Below, one piece after another: positions 14,353-23,186 of a DNA stretch of 51,997 bases. How positions within the stretch are numbered: position 1 is the stretch's first letter; the number at the start of each line of letters is the position of its first letter. The notes under the pieces were generated by a model. It worked only from the letters and a program-made list of their open reading frames with translations. It made no database searches and was not told the origin of the DNA. The position numbers were made by a program, and so were the translations under genes. Location of the stretch: IMG/VR virus record IMGVR_UViG_3300023179_006844, positions 1 to 51,997 of that record; one strand, given 5' to 3'. Source of the stretch: a virus.

Positions 14353-14908
14353 TTTGATTAAACAATACCTAAAGAACCCCATTTCTGATGAACAGTTAGC
14401 AGTAAAAGCTCAATCCATTGCTAATGAGGTCGGAGTTGATTTAGCTGCTATTTATAATGCAGAAGCTAATACATTTGATGAGGCTACTGCTAGATTTATT
14501 GCCGAAGAAGTGGATAAAGCCAATAACTTACCTGCTGTCATTAATAATGACACTCAGTTAGCCACAACAGAACCCAAAAAGAAGGGTAAAAAAAGCGAGA
14601 TTAGTAACACCAATACGCCCAATGCAAATGGTGTTGAGGCGTTAAGACCTGCTGTTCAGAATTTGAAAACAGCAGTTGAATCCGAAACTAAAGAAATCAT
14701 CCAAGTATTTGATAGCAACTGTGGAAGAGTTGAGAGTGCGGTAACAGCTAAAATTATGGAACGCTGCCAACAAATCAACCCAAATATTATTGCTAAAGTG
14801 TCCAGTGAGTTAGAGGGGTACACGAATCAGTCTGCATCCTTTCGCCAACAGATTGAATCAATCTTCGATGAGGCTTTTGAAGATATCATCGATTTTGAAG
14901 CCGTCTAA
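14339..14908 (+). CDS. Helical hypothetical protein (189 aa)
   Basis: Not recognised. The N-terminal 60 residues are helical and acidic (DEQLAVKAQSIANEVGVDLA), a Lys-rich linker follows (PKKKGKKSE, about residue 80), and the C-terminal half is helical and coiled-coil-like (LRPAVQNLKTAVESETKEII). It overlaps the preceding gene by 14 bases. Its location among membrane genes suggests a soluble partner of the membrane complex. Confidence 0.6.
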   Translation: MNVFDLIKQYLKNPISDEQLAVKAQSIANEVGVDLAAIYNAEANTFDEATARFIAEEVDKANNLPAVINNDTQLATTEPKKKGKKSEISNTNTPNANGVEALRPAVQNLKTAVESETKEIIQVFDSNCGRVESAVTAKIMERCQQINPNIIAKVSSELEGYTNQSASFRQQIESIFDEAFEDIIDFEAV

Positions 14909-14912
14909 TTGG

Positions 14913-15047
14913 ATGATTGTAGCGGTATTTATTCAGTTCTTTATTCTATCAGGAATAGTAATTTATGCAATTTCCCAGCCACCTAGAAATACAGGAGGAA
15001 GTCACCGTTCCACAGCCAGTGGAACTTACATTCAAGCCCGGCGGTGA
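14913..15047 (+). CDS. Small single-pass membrane protein (44 aa)
   Basis: MIVAVFIQFFILSGIVIYAI is one transmembrane helix, followed by a short polar tail rich in Ser, Thr and Arg. It starts four bases after the previous stop. The next gene (14965) overlaps it in another frame; the nested arrangement of two membrane proteins is seen for spanins but also elsewhere, so no lysis role is claimed. Confidence 0.45.
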   Translation: MIVAVFIQFFILSGIVIYAISQPPRNTGGSHRSTASGTYIQARR

Positions 15048-15330
15048 GTTCATTCTAAAAGGTTCTCCCGGATCTAATGTAATTGAACAATTGATAATTT
15101 CATCAGACTATCACAAGGATCAAGATCGTCGTTTTAAATCAGAATTGGAACAACGCATAAGCGACGAAGCCAAGATGACAAATGCCATGACTATTACTTT
15201 TTTAGGACTGGCAACATTAACTTTAATTCTCTGTGCATTTTTAAGCATTAACAAACCAATTAACCAGGAGCATAATCAATGTTTGACAACATTTTCGCCG
15301 GACTCGCAACTCAAGAAAAGACCCAATTAA
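14965..15330 (+). CDS. Hypothetical protein with one transmembrane helix (121 aa)
   Basis: Beta-rich N-terminal part (EEVTVPQPVELTFKPGGEFI), a charged helix (KDQDRRFKSELEQRISDEAK), then a transmembrane helix near residues 72-92 (MTITFLGLATLTLILCAFLS). The C-terminus overlaps the start of the next gene by 52 bases. Not recognised. Confidence 0.5.
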   Translation: MQFPSHLEIQEEVTVPQPVELTFKPGGEFILKGSPGSNVIEQLIISSDYHKDQDRRFKSELEQRISDEAKMTNAMTITFLGLATLTLILCAFLSINKPINQEHNQCLTTFSPDSQLKKRPN

Positions 15331-15716
15331 CTGGACTCGGTACTGATATCACAAAAATTGGTGATATGGGTGCGTCGCTAACCAGAATCAAAGAAACCAT
15401 GAAGCTACCAGCAAGGGTATCCGCCCAACAAGTTCTTCAGGAAGCTAAAAGCACTGGGGAAATAGAAGCCCAGTTGGCACTAGCTAAAGATATTGCAACT
15501 AGCAGAAGTCAGCAGATGGACCAGTTGGTGAGGCTTCATGAAATAAATGTTCAACACACACAGAAAGTGATGCAAGTTGATGAACGTTTAAGAGCTATTG
15601 AAGCTAATCACGGTAAAGCTGTATCCAGATATCAATTAGGTGCAGCAGAAACTCAAGTTAATTTAGATGGTTTTCAAACAGTTTACGAAGTTCAAGCTAA
15701 GGAGATATTTTCATGA
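15279..15716 (+). CDS. Helical hypothetical protein, probable coiled coil (145 aa)
   Basis: Starts at 15279 behind AGGAG. Almost entirely helical with long amphipathic stretches (SAQQVLQEAKSTGEIEAQLA and LVRLHEINVQHTQKVMQVDE). Not recognised. It overlaps the following membrane gene by four bases. Its place between membrane proteins and an ATPase suggests a structural part of a membrane machine, by context only. Confidence 0.6.
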   Translation: MFDNIFAGLATQEKTQLTGLGTDITKIGDMGASLTRIKETMKLPARVSAQQVLQEAKSTGEIEAQLALAKDIATSRSQQMDQLVRLHEINVQHTQKVMQVDERLRAIEANHGKAVSRYQLGAAETQVNLDGFQTVYEVQAKEIFS

Positions 15717-16195
15717 TTTTTAAGAGGAATAGTGAAGCGGACGCTACTCTATTCCAATTCTTTAATAAAGTTGGCTGGGCTGTATTGTTGTACAATGCTT
15801 ACACTTTGTATCCATACTTCTATAGCTTATTAAAGGGTGCGGAATATTGGCAAAGAATATTTGCAAGTGCTGTAGCAATAGCTTTGATTTTGGGAATTGA
15901 AGCATCGGTAATGACGATTTTATTTGACCCTAGGGTGCTAGTTAAAGTGCTAGATAAACCCAAAGCTGACAAAGAAGCAAAGAAAGTATTTGACTTGGTT
16001 TCTTTTGTGGGAATAACAGCTTTTTTGCTAATAGCATCTTACACATTTTGGACTGATTATCAAATTAATTTGAAGCAATTAGGTAATCCTTCTCTTATGT
16101 TTTTAAAGGTGCTTTGTGCAGTGTTTGTAATGGGTAGTGAGTTGGCTTTTGGATGCGCAAATGTATTTGATGTAGCAAGCAAGGAGAATGATTAA
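15713..16195 (+). CDS. Multi-pass membrane protein (160 aa)
   Basis: About four transmembrane helices (near residues 18-35, 44-67, 88-107 and 121-140) with a short cytoplasmic loop containing KPKADKEAKK. No family recognised. It belongs to the tightly linked cassette with the 15279 helical protein and the ATPases. Confidence 0.65.
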   Translation: MIFKRNSEADATLFQFFNKVGWAVLLYNAYTLYPYFYSLLKGAEYWQRIFASAVAIALILGIEASVMTILFDPRVLVKVLDKPKADKEAKKVFDLVSFVGITAFLLIASYTFWTDYQINLKQLGNPSLMFLKVLCAVFVMGSELAFGCANVFDVASKEND

Positions 16196-16196
16196 A

Positions 16197-16292
16197 ATGC
16201 CAGTAACAGATATCAAGAGTGTAATCACAATATTACTAATTGCATTGTTCTTAGGCATGATTTTGTGTTTGCAATATGACATGAGGAGGTAA
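16197..16292 (+). CDS. Tiny membrane peptide (31 aa)
   Basis: MPVTDIKSVITILLIALFLG and MILCLQYDMRR make one transmembrane helix with a basic end. AAGGAG lies 11 bases upstream, and its own 3' end (ATGAGGAGGTAA) provides the ribosome site of the next gene, good support for real coupled translation. Confidence 0.5.
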   Translation: MPVTDIKSVITILLIALFLGMILCLQYDMRR

Positions 16293-16295
16293 GTA

Positions 16296-16484
16296 ATGAA
16301 TGAACTAAAAGAAGCTTATAGATGTGCTTTTGAAATCAGAGGCTTGTCCAGACAAATGGCTGAAGATTGCGCTCAAATAATAATCAATGATAAGGTACGC
16401 GATCGCACTCAGGAGGAACAAATACTTATAGATAAAGCATTCCAAATTTCTCGGTTGTTGATTTTTAAGGACTCAAAAAGATGA
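16296..16484 (+). CDS. Small helical hypothetical protein (62 aa)
   Basis: MNELKEAYRCAFEIRGLSRQ and the rest are helical. GAGGAGG lies seven bases upstream, inside the end of the previous gene. It overlaps the next gene by four bases (ATGA). Not recognised. Confidence 0.55.
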   Translation: MNELKEAYRCAFEIRGLSRQMAEDCAQIIINDKVRDRTQEEQILIDKAFQISRLLIFKDSKR

Positions 16485-16768
16485 ATAGACTATCGTACGG
16501 TGGGTTATTATTTTGTGGGTACGCAACTTTCCAGCTTTTAGGTTTTTTAATAAAAGCCTATCCTTTTACCAGTGGCGGTGCGATCGCGCTGATTCTTTTA
16601 GGATTGTTACTCATATTAATTGCTGGTTTTAATAATTGGCTAGGGTTGTATCACCGATATCACGGAATAATGAGTAAAAACTTAACTTTAGTGGGATTTG
16701 CCCCTATTTATATCTTTGGTGGTTTAGTTCTATTTGCAGTCATGGTAGGTCTTTATGCAGCATCTTAA
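16481..16768 (+). CDS. Three-helix membrane protein (95 aa)
   Basis: Three transmembrane helices are apparent (about residues 5-22, 29-50 and 70-92), separated by short polar turns such as NNWLGLYHRYHG. It overlaps both neighbours. It probably sits next to the HerA-like ATPase in the host membrane; no family assigned. Confidence 0.6.
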   Translation: MNRLSYGGLLFCGYATFQLLGFLIKAYPFTSGGAIALILLGLLLILIAGFNNWLGLYHRYHGIMSKNLTLVGFAPIYIFGGLVLFAVMVGLYAAS

Positions 16769-17258
16769 TCCAATTTTAAAACACTTAAAAGCCTTGTCTT
16801 TTAAATACCCTGAGCATATCATCCTTGATGATTATTGGTTAGACGATCTATGCAATAGTTTGGTGACACAAAAACAAAACTCAAATCAAAACCAGCGTTT
16901 TCAACTAATAGTAACTGGGGAATTTTGTATTGGTAAATCAGCATTGATTGAGGAAATTATTAAAAAGACTGGGTTGAATAGAGACGATATTCTGGAAAGA
17001 CAAAAGCCGTTTGATGACGGACTTACTAAAAAACAGAGAGAAAATATTTGTTTAATTGCAATGGGAACTAGAGTAATGACTTACTATTTATCCCAACCTA
17101 ATTACTGGAGAATTAATCCAGAATTAGCAAATCTTTTTAAACAAGTACAGGATTTGCTTGGCAACAAAAATATTCCTTCTGCATTGGTAATTCCCACAGA
17201 TAAAGACCCTTACATAACATTAGCACCCAACCTACCAAAACCTTATGCAGTATCATAG
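16755..17258 (+). CDS. Internally deleted paralogue of the HerA-like ATPase (167 aa)
   Basis: Both ends align with the 17245-18816 protein: LKALSFKYPEHIILDDYWLD with LEELASQYPDYVRIDDEWVD, and ENICLIAMGTRVMTYYLSQP with KNICFLALGKVSNYVLTKMP. It keeps a P-loop-like GEFCIGKSAL, but the middle of about 130 residues, including Walker B, is missing. It is either a decayed duplicate or a non-catalytic partner that mixes into the ATPase ring. It overlaps the full-length gene by 14 bases. Confidence 0.7.
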   Translation: MQHLNPILKHLKALSFKYPEHIILDDYWLDDLCNSLVTQKQNSNQNQRFQLIVTGEFCIGKSALIEEIIKKTGLNRDDILERQKPFDDGLTKKQRENICLIAMGTRVMTYYLSQPNYWRINPELANLFKQVQDLLGNKNIPSALVIPTDKDPYITLAPNLPKPYAVS

Positions 17259-18816
17259 CAACCCATTCTCCAAAGATAAAGACATCTATTCCAAGCTGAT
17301 AAATGTTGAACGAGTTTTAATGGGAACTCTTGCCGCCACAGCCATAGCAGGTACGTTTACTCCGGTGGTATTTGCCCCAAACTTAAATAGTGAAGTTAAG
17401 TTAATTCAACAGTTACTTGGGCTTTTTTCAGGTGCGTGTTTTACCGCTGAAGCTTACCGACGCAAGCATAAAGAGAAGTTTTACAAGTCCATTGAGGATG
17501 CTAATTACGCTATTATCAAAGAAGAACTCAAAGGCACATTTACTTTTGAACAATGTAAGAATGCTATTCAATCTAAGCGTGAGTTAGCAGGGTACGTCAA
17601 CGAACTTCCAGAAATGGAACGACCCCGATGGATGCAATCCTATGGATTACAAGGCTTAGTTGATTTGCCACAGGTACAGCAAGCAGTTCTTGATGAGCCT
17701 AGACAGCTACCAGGTTCTCGTACAGTTGCTAATCCTGAAATAGCCACAGTGGATGAAAAGATGGTCCAATCAATCATCAATCCCAGTACCCGGCAACTAC
17801 TGGAAGAATTAGCATCTCAATATCCTGATTACGTCAGGATAGACGATGAATGGGTTGATGAATTGTGCGAGAGTTCATCTAGGCAGAAAATGAGTGAACG
17901 TGCCAACCATCACTTTAGCTTTTGGGGTGAAACCCAGTCAGGAAAGTCTACTTTAGCAGGTGTTTTTATCAATAAGATTGCTGCTAAGTCACAAGGACCA
18001 GCTTATGTGTTTGGCTCAGACCCCAAGAATTATTTAACAGCTTGGTTGTGTAAATTTAGCCGCAAGTTTGATGGTTTCAAAACCAATTTAGATCAGTGGG
18101 TTACGTTTGCCACCAAAGTTATAGATGCACGTCAGGATGAATTCAAAAACAACCGCAAGGGTGAAGGATTAGGTGAAATATTCCTGATTCAAGATGAAGT
18201 TAATGTGGTATTTGGTGAAGGTAAAGGGCTGGTAGGTCAAGTGCCAAAAGACACGGCAACGAACCTTTGCGCTATGTGGAATTATATTATTAACTTCACC
18301 GCTGCTATGAAGATTCACGGTATTTTTATGGGACAAAACCCATTGAGTACCTTCACAGGCTTTAGTCGTCCTGCGCTTAAAAATATCTGCTTTTTGGCAC
18401 TAGGTAAAGTGTCCAATTACGTTTTGACAAAGATGCCGGAATTGTTAAATGTCAAAGCAGAAATATCTGATTTATTTAGTCAAGTGTGCGAACTCTTAGA
18501 CAAAGAACAGGTGAGATACGCTTTAGTAGTCCCTACTCGCGGTAGTCCTTTCATTGCTTTGATTCCTGTATTTGATATTGATGCAATGGAACAAACTAGT
18601 GGTAATCAAAGTGAAGATGACCATGAAGCCCAACCACAGGAAAATACAGCGGACTATTATCAAATACTGACTAAATGGTGCAAAGAAGTCTTGAAAAGGC
18701 AACCTACAGCAGACGAGTTAAAAGCAGCATGGAAACACTTAACTCAACAAGAATTAAATGATAAAGGTGTTGAGTTATTAATGACAAAATTAAAAGATGG
18801 ATTGGAGCATGAGTAA
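17245..18816 (+). CDS. Membrane-anchored HerA/FtsK-like ATPase (523 aa)
   Basis: Two hydrophobic helices near residues 24-45 and 52-70, then a linker, then a P-loop ATPase domain: Walker A GETQSGKSTL at 228-237 and Walker B IFLIQDE at 312-318. The C-terminal tail after about residue 430 is acidic then helical. The layout (N-terminal membrane anchor, soluble motor) resembles HerA/FtsK-type DNA pumps and coupling proteins. It ends a cassette of small membrane proteins. The motor could move DNA across the membrane, or drive assembly or exclusion functions; which one cannot be decided here. Confidence 0.7.
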   Translation: MQYHSNPFSKDKDIYSKLINVERVLMGTLAATAIAGTFTPVVFAPNLNSEVKLIQQLLGLFSGACFTAEAYRRKHKEKFYKSIEDANYAIIKEELKGTFTFEQCKNAIQSKRELAGYVNELPEMERPRWMQSYGLQGLVDLPQVQQAVLDEPRQLPGSRTVANPEIATVDEKMVQSIINPSTRQLLEELASQYPDYVRIDDEWVDELCESSSRQKMSERANHHFSFWGETQSGKSTLAGVFINKIAAKSQGPAYVFGSDPKNYLTAWLCKFSRKFDGFKTNLDQWVTFATKVIDARQDEFKNNRKGEGLGEIFLIQDEVNVVFGEGKGLVGQVPKDTATNLCAMWNYIINFTAAMKIHGIFMGQNPLSTFTGFSRPALKNICFLALGKVSNYVLTKMPELLNVKAEISDLFSQVCELLDKEQVRYALVVPTRGSPFIALIPVFDIDAMEQTSGNQSEDDHEAQPQENTADYYQILTKWCKEVLKRQPTADELKAAWKHLTQQELNDKGVELLMTKLKDGLEHE

Positions 18817-19012
18817 TCAACTAAAAGGTTTTGTATTAGAGTCAGAACAAGGATTAATTCATAAAGATACTGGACTTTATGATATTATTTTCACTGCTAA
18901 AATAAGTGAAGCTTATCTATTTGATTCAGTACGAGAAATTGATGTTTTCAAGGCACTAAAGGGACTACGATCAATGCCATTAATTTGTTATCAAATTCAT
19001 CAGCAAACCTAA
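18809..19012 (+). CDS. Small hypothetical protein (67 aa)
   Basis: Starts at 18809 (MSNQLKGFVLESEQG) behind GGAG, overlapping the ATPase stop by eight bases. Beta-rich with a helical end. Not recognised; probably co-expressed with the ATPase. Confidence 0.55.
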   Translation: MSNQLKGFVLESEQGLIHKDTGLYDIIFTAKISEAYLFDSVREIDVFKALKGLRSMPLICYQIHQQT

Positions 19013-19080
19013 TGAATAATTGCTAATAAAAGAGTATAAAATATCTATATACTCTTTTTAAATGCAGTTTAAGGCTTGCT

Positions 19081-19920
19081 ATGTCAGCTTATCAACAAGT
19101 ATTGGACTTCCTGAAAGCCCGTGGCGGGGTTGCTAATCTAAGAGAATTAAAGCAATTTCCTAATAGTATTTTAGATACATTGCAATTGCACCAATACATA
19201 AAAGTAACGGGTCGAGTTGGTTCTTATGAAGTATGTTTAATTTGCAGTGAATTTCAGGCTAGAGACGAGAAAAAACCGCAACCAACACAAATTATCATTA
19301 AGCCTAAAGAACCTTTTCAAATCCCCAAAAAACCTAAAGCAAAGCCTCAATTAAAGATTACTGATACCAGAGTTGATCGCTGCAAACAAATAAGAAATTT
19401 CATCTTAGATGAAATTAAAAAAGTAGATAAACCAATATCTGCTTTAGAATTAAAAGATAAGCTTCTAATTAGAGCTAGAGTTATTTCTTATCATTTAAAT
19501 ATACTGGAAAACGAACATTTAGTGTGTTCTATTGATTGGAATAGAAGGTTATGGATTGATGCAGACAGAAAAAATTTACTTAATAAAATGACAGGTAATT
19601 ATGTTGGTAGATGCAAAAACAAGAACGCTGTTTTAGATGTTTTGAAAAGCACTAATCAAGCAATGTCAGTGACAGCTATTTTACGTGAATTACCACAAAA
19701 TCAATGCAGTGGAACTACTTTAAGAAAGATATTAGAATTTTTTATTACAACAGGCATGGTTAAAGGAGGACACTTAGCTAAAAGTAACGTTATGTATTTT
19801 GCTCTTATTGAAAATTCAATAGCTTTATCGCATTTACATCAACTAACCAAATATAAAAAGAGAAAGTTAAATTCTCAGTTACCATTACCCCCAAAAAACA
19901 GCCATGAAGACCACAACTAA
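19081..19920 (+). CDS. Tandem winged-helix protein (279 aa)
   Basis: The N-terminal wHTH (AYQQVLDFLKARGGVANLRE) is clearly paralogous to the start of the leftward 413-aa protein at 20753-21994 (QDTILNFIKVNGGIINLREL). Further wHTH units follow at about residues 100-165 (CKQIRNFILDEIKKVDKPIS) and 180-245, joined by a Lys/Pro-rich linker. This is probably a DNA-binding protein; regulatory versus replication role is not decided. Confidence 0.65.
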   Translation: MSAYQQVLDFLKARGGVANLRELKQFPNSILDTLQLHQYIKVTGRVGSYEVCLICSEFQARDEKKPQPTQIIIKPKEPFQIPKKPKAKPQLKITDTRVDRCKQIRNFILDEIKKVDKPISALELKDKLLIRARVISYHLNILENEHLVCSIDWNRRLWIDADRKNLLNKMTGNYVGRCKNKNAVLDVLKSTNQAMSVTAILRELPQNQCSGTTLRKILEFFITTGMVKGGHLAKSNVMYFALIENSIALSHLHQLTKYKKRKLNSQLPLPPKNSHEDHN

Positions 19921-20062
19921 AGCCACTGTCAGTGAATTAATCAAAAGTGCTGTCAAGTCCTTAGACGCGCTCTCTCAGCATCCAGAAATAGCAGACAATT
20001 CCACTGTTGAAAATGCAATTAATTTGATTCTTGCATTAAGAACTCAAGTTAATTATGAATAA
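19904..20062 (+). CDS. Small helical hypothetical protein (52 aa)
   Basis: MKTTTKATVSELIKSAVKSL and onward forms two helices. It overlaps the preceding gene by 17 bases. Not recognised. Confidence 0.45.
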   Translation: MKTTTKATVSELIKSAVKSLDALSQHPEIADNSTVENAINLILALRTQVNYE

Positions 20063-20118
20063 ATTAATTGATACTAAATAGTAAAATATGATTATTATTT
20101 ACTATCAAAAAACCAGAA

Positions 20119-20517
20119 ATGTCTACCAAATACGAAAAGAAAAATAAGTATTGGCAACGGAAAATGGCAGAGAAGAAAAAGATACAGGAGCAAAAAGTGG
20201 ACTACGATCGCCGTTATGGAAGCTCTAGTAAATACCGAAAACAATGCGCGATCGCCCATAAGTCAACCCATGGCTTATGCTGTGTATGTATGGTTAAAAA
20301 ATCAGATGAGATACATCATGCTTATTATGGGAAAGATGCAATTGGGGAGTCTACATTTCCGGTTTGCTTATCTTGTCACCAATCTATCTGCCATAACCCC
20401 AAGAATTGGATTAGAGACGGTAGCAATCCATTGTGGAAAAACAGGAATACTTCAGAATTTTTGCAGCGATTAAAGTTGGGATATCAACTGCTTTATGAAG
20501 GCATAAATCTGATATAA
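20119..20517 (+). CDS. HNH-type zinc protein (132 aa)
   Basis: Basic N-terminus, then CCVCMVKKSDEIHHAYYG and FPVCLSCHQSICHNPKNW: two CxxC pairs enclosing an H-H motif, the layout of HNH nucleases. A paralogue on the other strand lies at 48609-48935 (IHH versus VHH). The final N/H of the HNH triad is plausibly at CHQSICH. It may be a homing-type or packaging-associated nuclease; neither is next to terL. Confidence 0.75.
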   Translation: MSTKYEKKNKYWQRKMAEKKKIQEQKVDYDRRYGSSSKYRKQCAIAHKSTHGLCCVCMVKKSDEIHHAYYGKDAIGESTFPVCLSCHQSICHNPKNWIRDGSNPLWKNRNTSEFLQRLKLGYQLLYEGINLI

Positions 20518-20548
20518 TTATTTCAATAGGAATTGATACATAAGGTCA

Positions 20549-20649
20549 AGATAGGTTTCCACAGCCTATCTTTTTTTGTGCTACAATAAAGGAGGTAGAT
20601 ACTCATAAATGATGCAAGATCAAGATAGGTTTCCACAGCCTATCTTTTT
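20549..20649 (+). terminator. Duplicated hairpin terminators
   Basis: AAGATAGG-TTTCCACAG-CCTATCTT followed by T5-T7 occurs at 20549-20577 and again at 20621-20649, with identical loop and flanks. They close the rightward run of genes that starts at 13.4 kb. Confidence 0.8.
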
Positions 20650-20726
20650 ATTAATTATTGTTATTTTAAAAAAATATTTTGATATGATAATATAATGATG
20701 GGTTTTTTGAGGTTTACCTGTGATTT

Positions 20727-20751
20727 GATGGGGTCGTCCCCATCTTTTTTT
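20727..20751 (+). terminator. Third rightward terminator
   Basis: GATGGGG-TCGT-CCCCATC followed by seven T, just before the stop of the convergent leftward gene at 20753. Confidence 0.8.
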
Positions 20752-20752
20752 A

Positions 20753-21994
20753 TTAATTATTCAAAAAATAAAGAGTGTGTCGTCCTTTAATGCAGGAATA
20801 TAAAACGCCTGTGGCTTTCATTTGTCGCAACACCCTGTGAATATGTGGAAGGGAGTAATCATTAATTAAGTCGCTTAAAATGCTTTGAGCGTGATGGTTG
20901 TTGTTTTTAATGGATTCAATAATCTGGTCTCTTAACGTGTATCCAGAAACTTTGTCTAGGCTTTCCATGGCGGAAGAATTGGACTTGAGAGCAATATGTA
21001 AAGAGTATCCAGTACGCTTTAACTCAATCAATCCTTTGTTCTTTAGCTTATTTATAACAATCCAAGCTGATTTACGTGGTATCTGGGATTGTGCTGATAT
21101 ACCACGAATCCCCAAAGCAATGCTAGTATTTTCTAGTACACTTAAAATTCTTTCGGCAACCTTCTGAGAACCAGGTCGGGGGGTCCAGTCCCCAAACAAG
21201 TAAGAGCGATCTGGGGTGGTGTAGTATTTGATATTATTCTTGATAACACGACTACAGCACAAGACCCCTTTGCGGGCAAATAGTGATAAGTATGCAGATA
21301 TGGTTTTGATGTTGGTGGATTCCGGTAAGAGCGATCGCACTTGTTGTAATGTCATTGGTGACTCAGAATCAACGACAATTTCTAGTACCTTGTGTTTTAG
21401 ATTTATGTCTTCAGCTACAGCTAATTTCTCTTTTAAAGCAGATGCGGTGACAGGAACGGGAATTGGTTCGGGTTTAGGTTTTTTGGGCTTTCTGTTTAAT
21501 CCTGTTAGTAAATCTTTTCGGTCGGGCGTGGTGTAGTGCCTAAACATTTTTCTATTTTCACTGCAAACTATAATATTAGCTTTAACCAGTGCTGACAAAT
21601 AAGCGCAGATACTATCAGGATTACACTGGATTAGTTGCTCTTTAATCTCACTGGCTGTCACTGGATAATCAGCGTTTTTAATAACACTAAATATCTTGTT
21701 TTTCAGAGAGAAATCATTAGCGTCCCTCTTGCTTTTTTCCTTTTCTACTAGCTTATTTTCAATGACTTGATGGTGTTTTCGTACTTCTTCTTTTGCTGCT
21801 ATTCCATCATATTTCTTGGTGAATTTATCTAATAAAGTGACTTCAATACCGCTACTTCCTCGACTAACTTTGATGTATCCTTCTAACTGTAAAGCTTCAA
21901 TATCTTTGCGGTTAAAGTGAGAAAGTTCGCGCAGGTTAATTATTCCTCCGTTGACTTTGATAAAATTTAAAATTGTATCTTGATTTAATGACAT
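20753..21994 (-). CDS. Multi-winged-helix protein (413 aa)
   Basis: Paralogue of the 19081-19920 protein. Repeating units of about 65-70 residues with the pattern helix-helix-helix-YYTTPDR: LFRHYTTPDRKDLL-like text near residue 155 and KYYTTPDRSYLF near residue 262. At least four wHTH units are visible, with a Lys/Pro-rich linker near residue 170. It is likely a sequence-specific DNA-binding protein. It starts one base before the end of the 21995 gene, so the two are co-transcribed. Confidence 0.65.
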   Translation of the reverse strand: MSLNQDTILNFIKVNGGIINLRELSHFNRKDIEALQLEGYIKVSRGSSGIEVTLLDKFTKKYDGIAAKEEVRKHHQVIENKLVEKEKSKRDANDFSLKNKIFSVIKNADYPVTASEIKEQLIQCNPDSICAYLSALVKANIIVCSENRKMFRHYTTPDRKDLLTGLNRKPKKPKPEPIPVPVTASALKEKLAVAEDINLKHKVLEIVVDSESPMTLQQVRSLLPESTNIKTISAYLSLFARKGVLCCSRVIKNNIKYYTTPDRSYLFGDWTPRPGSQKVAERILSVLENTSIALGIRGISAQSQIPRKSAWIVINKLKNKGLIELKRTGYSLHIALKSNSSAMESLDKVSGYTLRDQIIESIKNNNHHAQSILSDLINDYSLPHIHRVLRQMKATGVLYSCIKGRHTLYFLNN

Positions 21995-22849
21995 TTACTT
22001 ACACCCTTCTTGTTTTTTATCTTTGATAGCTACACTAATCATATCAGCTAAAACCTTTAATTTGGACTTATAGTAATCAGTATTTTGGTTGAATTTAAAG
22101 ATAAAATCAATCAATATCAATCGTTTCCATTCGGCTAATACAAAACCCGCAAAATCATCTTTATAGAAGAATAAATGAATAGCATAACGTCCAGTTCCCC
22201 TACTTGCTAACCATGTTGCACAGATGTCACCGTGATCACCACAGTAAGAGTACTCTTCATGATTATTAATCATTGGTAAGATAGCAGAATCAAAAAATTG
22301 ACGGGCTATTGGTGGGCTATTGGAAAGAGAATATTTGCCATTAGAGCAAGCTTCTAAAAATACTGTATGGCTCTCTTTATACAATCTAAACATAGACAAT
22401 CGAGTTGCGTTTATATCTTTCCTGGTCTGTTTCATTTCTTGAGTAATTTTTAATATTTCTTCAGCAGAAATATTCTCAAAGTATTTCTGGTTGTTCATAA
22501 TTTCTAGCATGATATCTTTCAACTGATTAATGATTGTCTTGAGCAGGGTTTCCCCCATTAAAGATACAATGGCTGTAAAAACGCATCCTGAAATAATGAT
22601 CAAGGCTTTGATAACATTCAATGATGCAAGGGCTTCATTAAACTCTTGGTAATCCTCTTTTTTCTGTGGGACGTTGTAGTTGGGAGAGGGCTGTTTCACG
22701 CTCCCTTCTTTGTAGATTTGAGTATTAGCTACTAGCGATTTTTTATTGCTTAGTGCATTAGCTTGAATGGAATTAATACTAAAGTGTATTGTGGTTTCAA
22801 TGGCGAACAAACAGAATATTAATCCATGTAGTAGTTTTTTGCTTTTCAT
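21995..22849 (-). CDS. Membrane-anchored hypothetical protein (284 aa)
   Basis: Signal-peptide-like N-terminus (MKSKKLLHGLIFCLFAIETT), a second hydrophobic helix near residues 80-100 (VIKALIIISGCVFTAIVSLM), a coiled-coil-like stretch near 110-150, then a globular C-terminal domain with Cys residues. No family recognised. It may act at the host membrane, for example in exclusion, but there is no direct support. Confidence 0.55.
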   Translation of the reverse strand: MKSKKLLHGLIFCLFAIETTIHFSINSIQANALSNKKSLVANTQIYKEGSVKQPSPNYNVPQKKEDYQEFNEALASLNVIKALIIISGCVFTAIVSLMGETLLKTIINQLKDIMLEIMNNQKYFENISAEEILKITQEMKQTRKDINATRLSMFRLYKESHTVFLEACSNGKYSLSNSPPIARQFFDSAILPMINNHEEYSYCGDHGDICATWLASRGTGRYAIHLFFYKDDFAGFVLAEWKRLILIDFIFKFNQNTDYYKSKLKVLADMISVAIKDKKQEGCK

Positions 22850-23186
22850 ATTGTTCTTTTACTTATAATCTTTATTCAATTATAAGTAAAAAAATACCCA
22901 TAGAATCATCTTGAAATCCTACGAGTATAAAGGAAACATGACAATTATTGTACCATAAATATTTACAATTATTTAAGGTTTTATTCCAAAGTTTTTTGAG
23001 AGAAATATTTATCTCCTGGTGGTGCTTTTATTATCATTAAAAACAACAAAACCGCTACGTGAGCGGTAATGTTGCGGCAGTCCTACGACGACCCCTAGAC
23101 TGTGTCTATTTAGATTTTAGCACATACTTGATTGGGTTTCATTGCTTTAAAAGTACCCACTAAAGCGTGTTAATAGGTAGCCTTAA
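22850..23186. other. Intergenic region with a hairpin
   Basis: No convincing gene. Contains ACCGCT-ACGTG-AGCGGT (23052-23068) and a half-conserved copy of the terminator TACCCACTAAAGCG seen at 25504 and 33567. It follows the leftward bro gene and probably ends its transcript. Confidence 0.5.

Noticed and set aside
20608-20694. Short frame MMQDQDRFPQPIF after GGAGG
   Set aside because: Passes through the duplicated terminator; spacing to the ribosome site is long and the tail is AT-derived.
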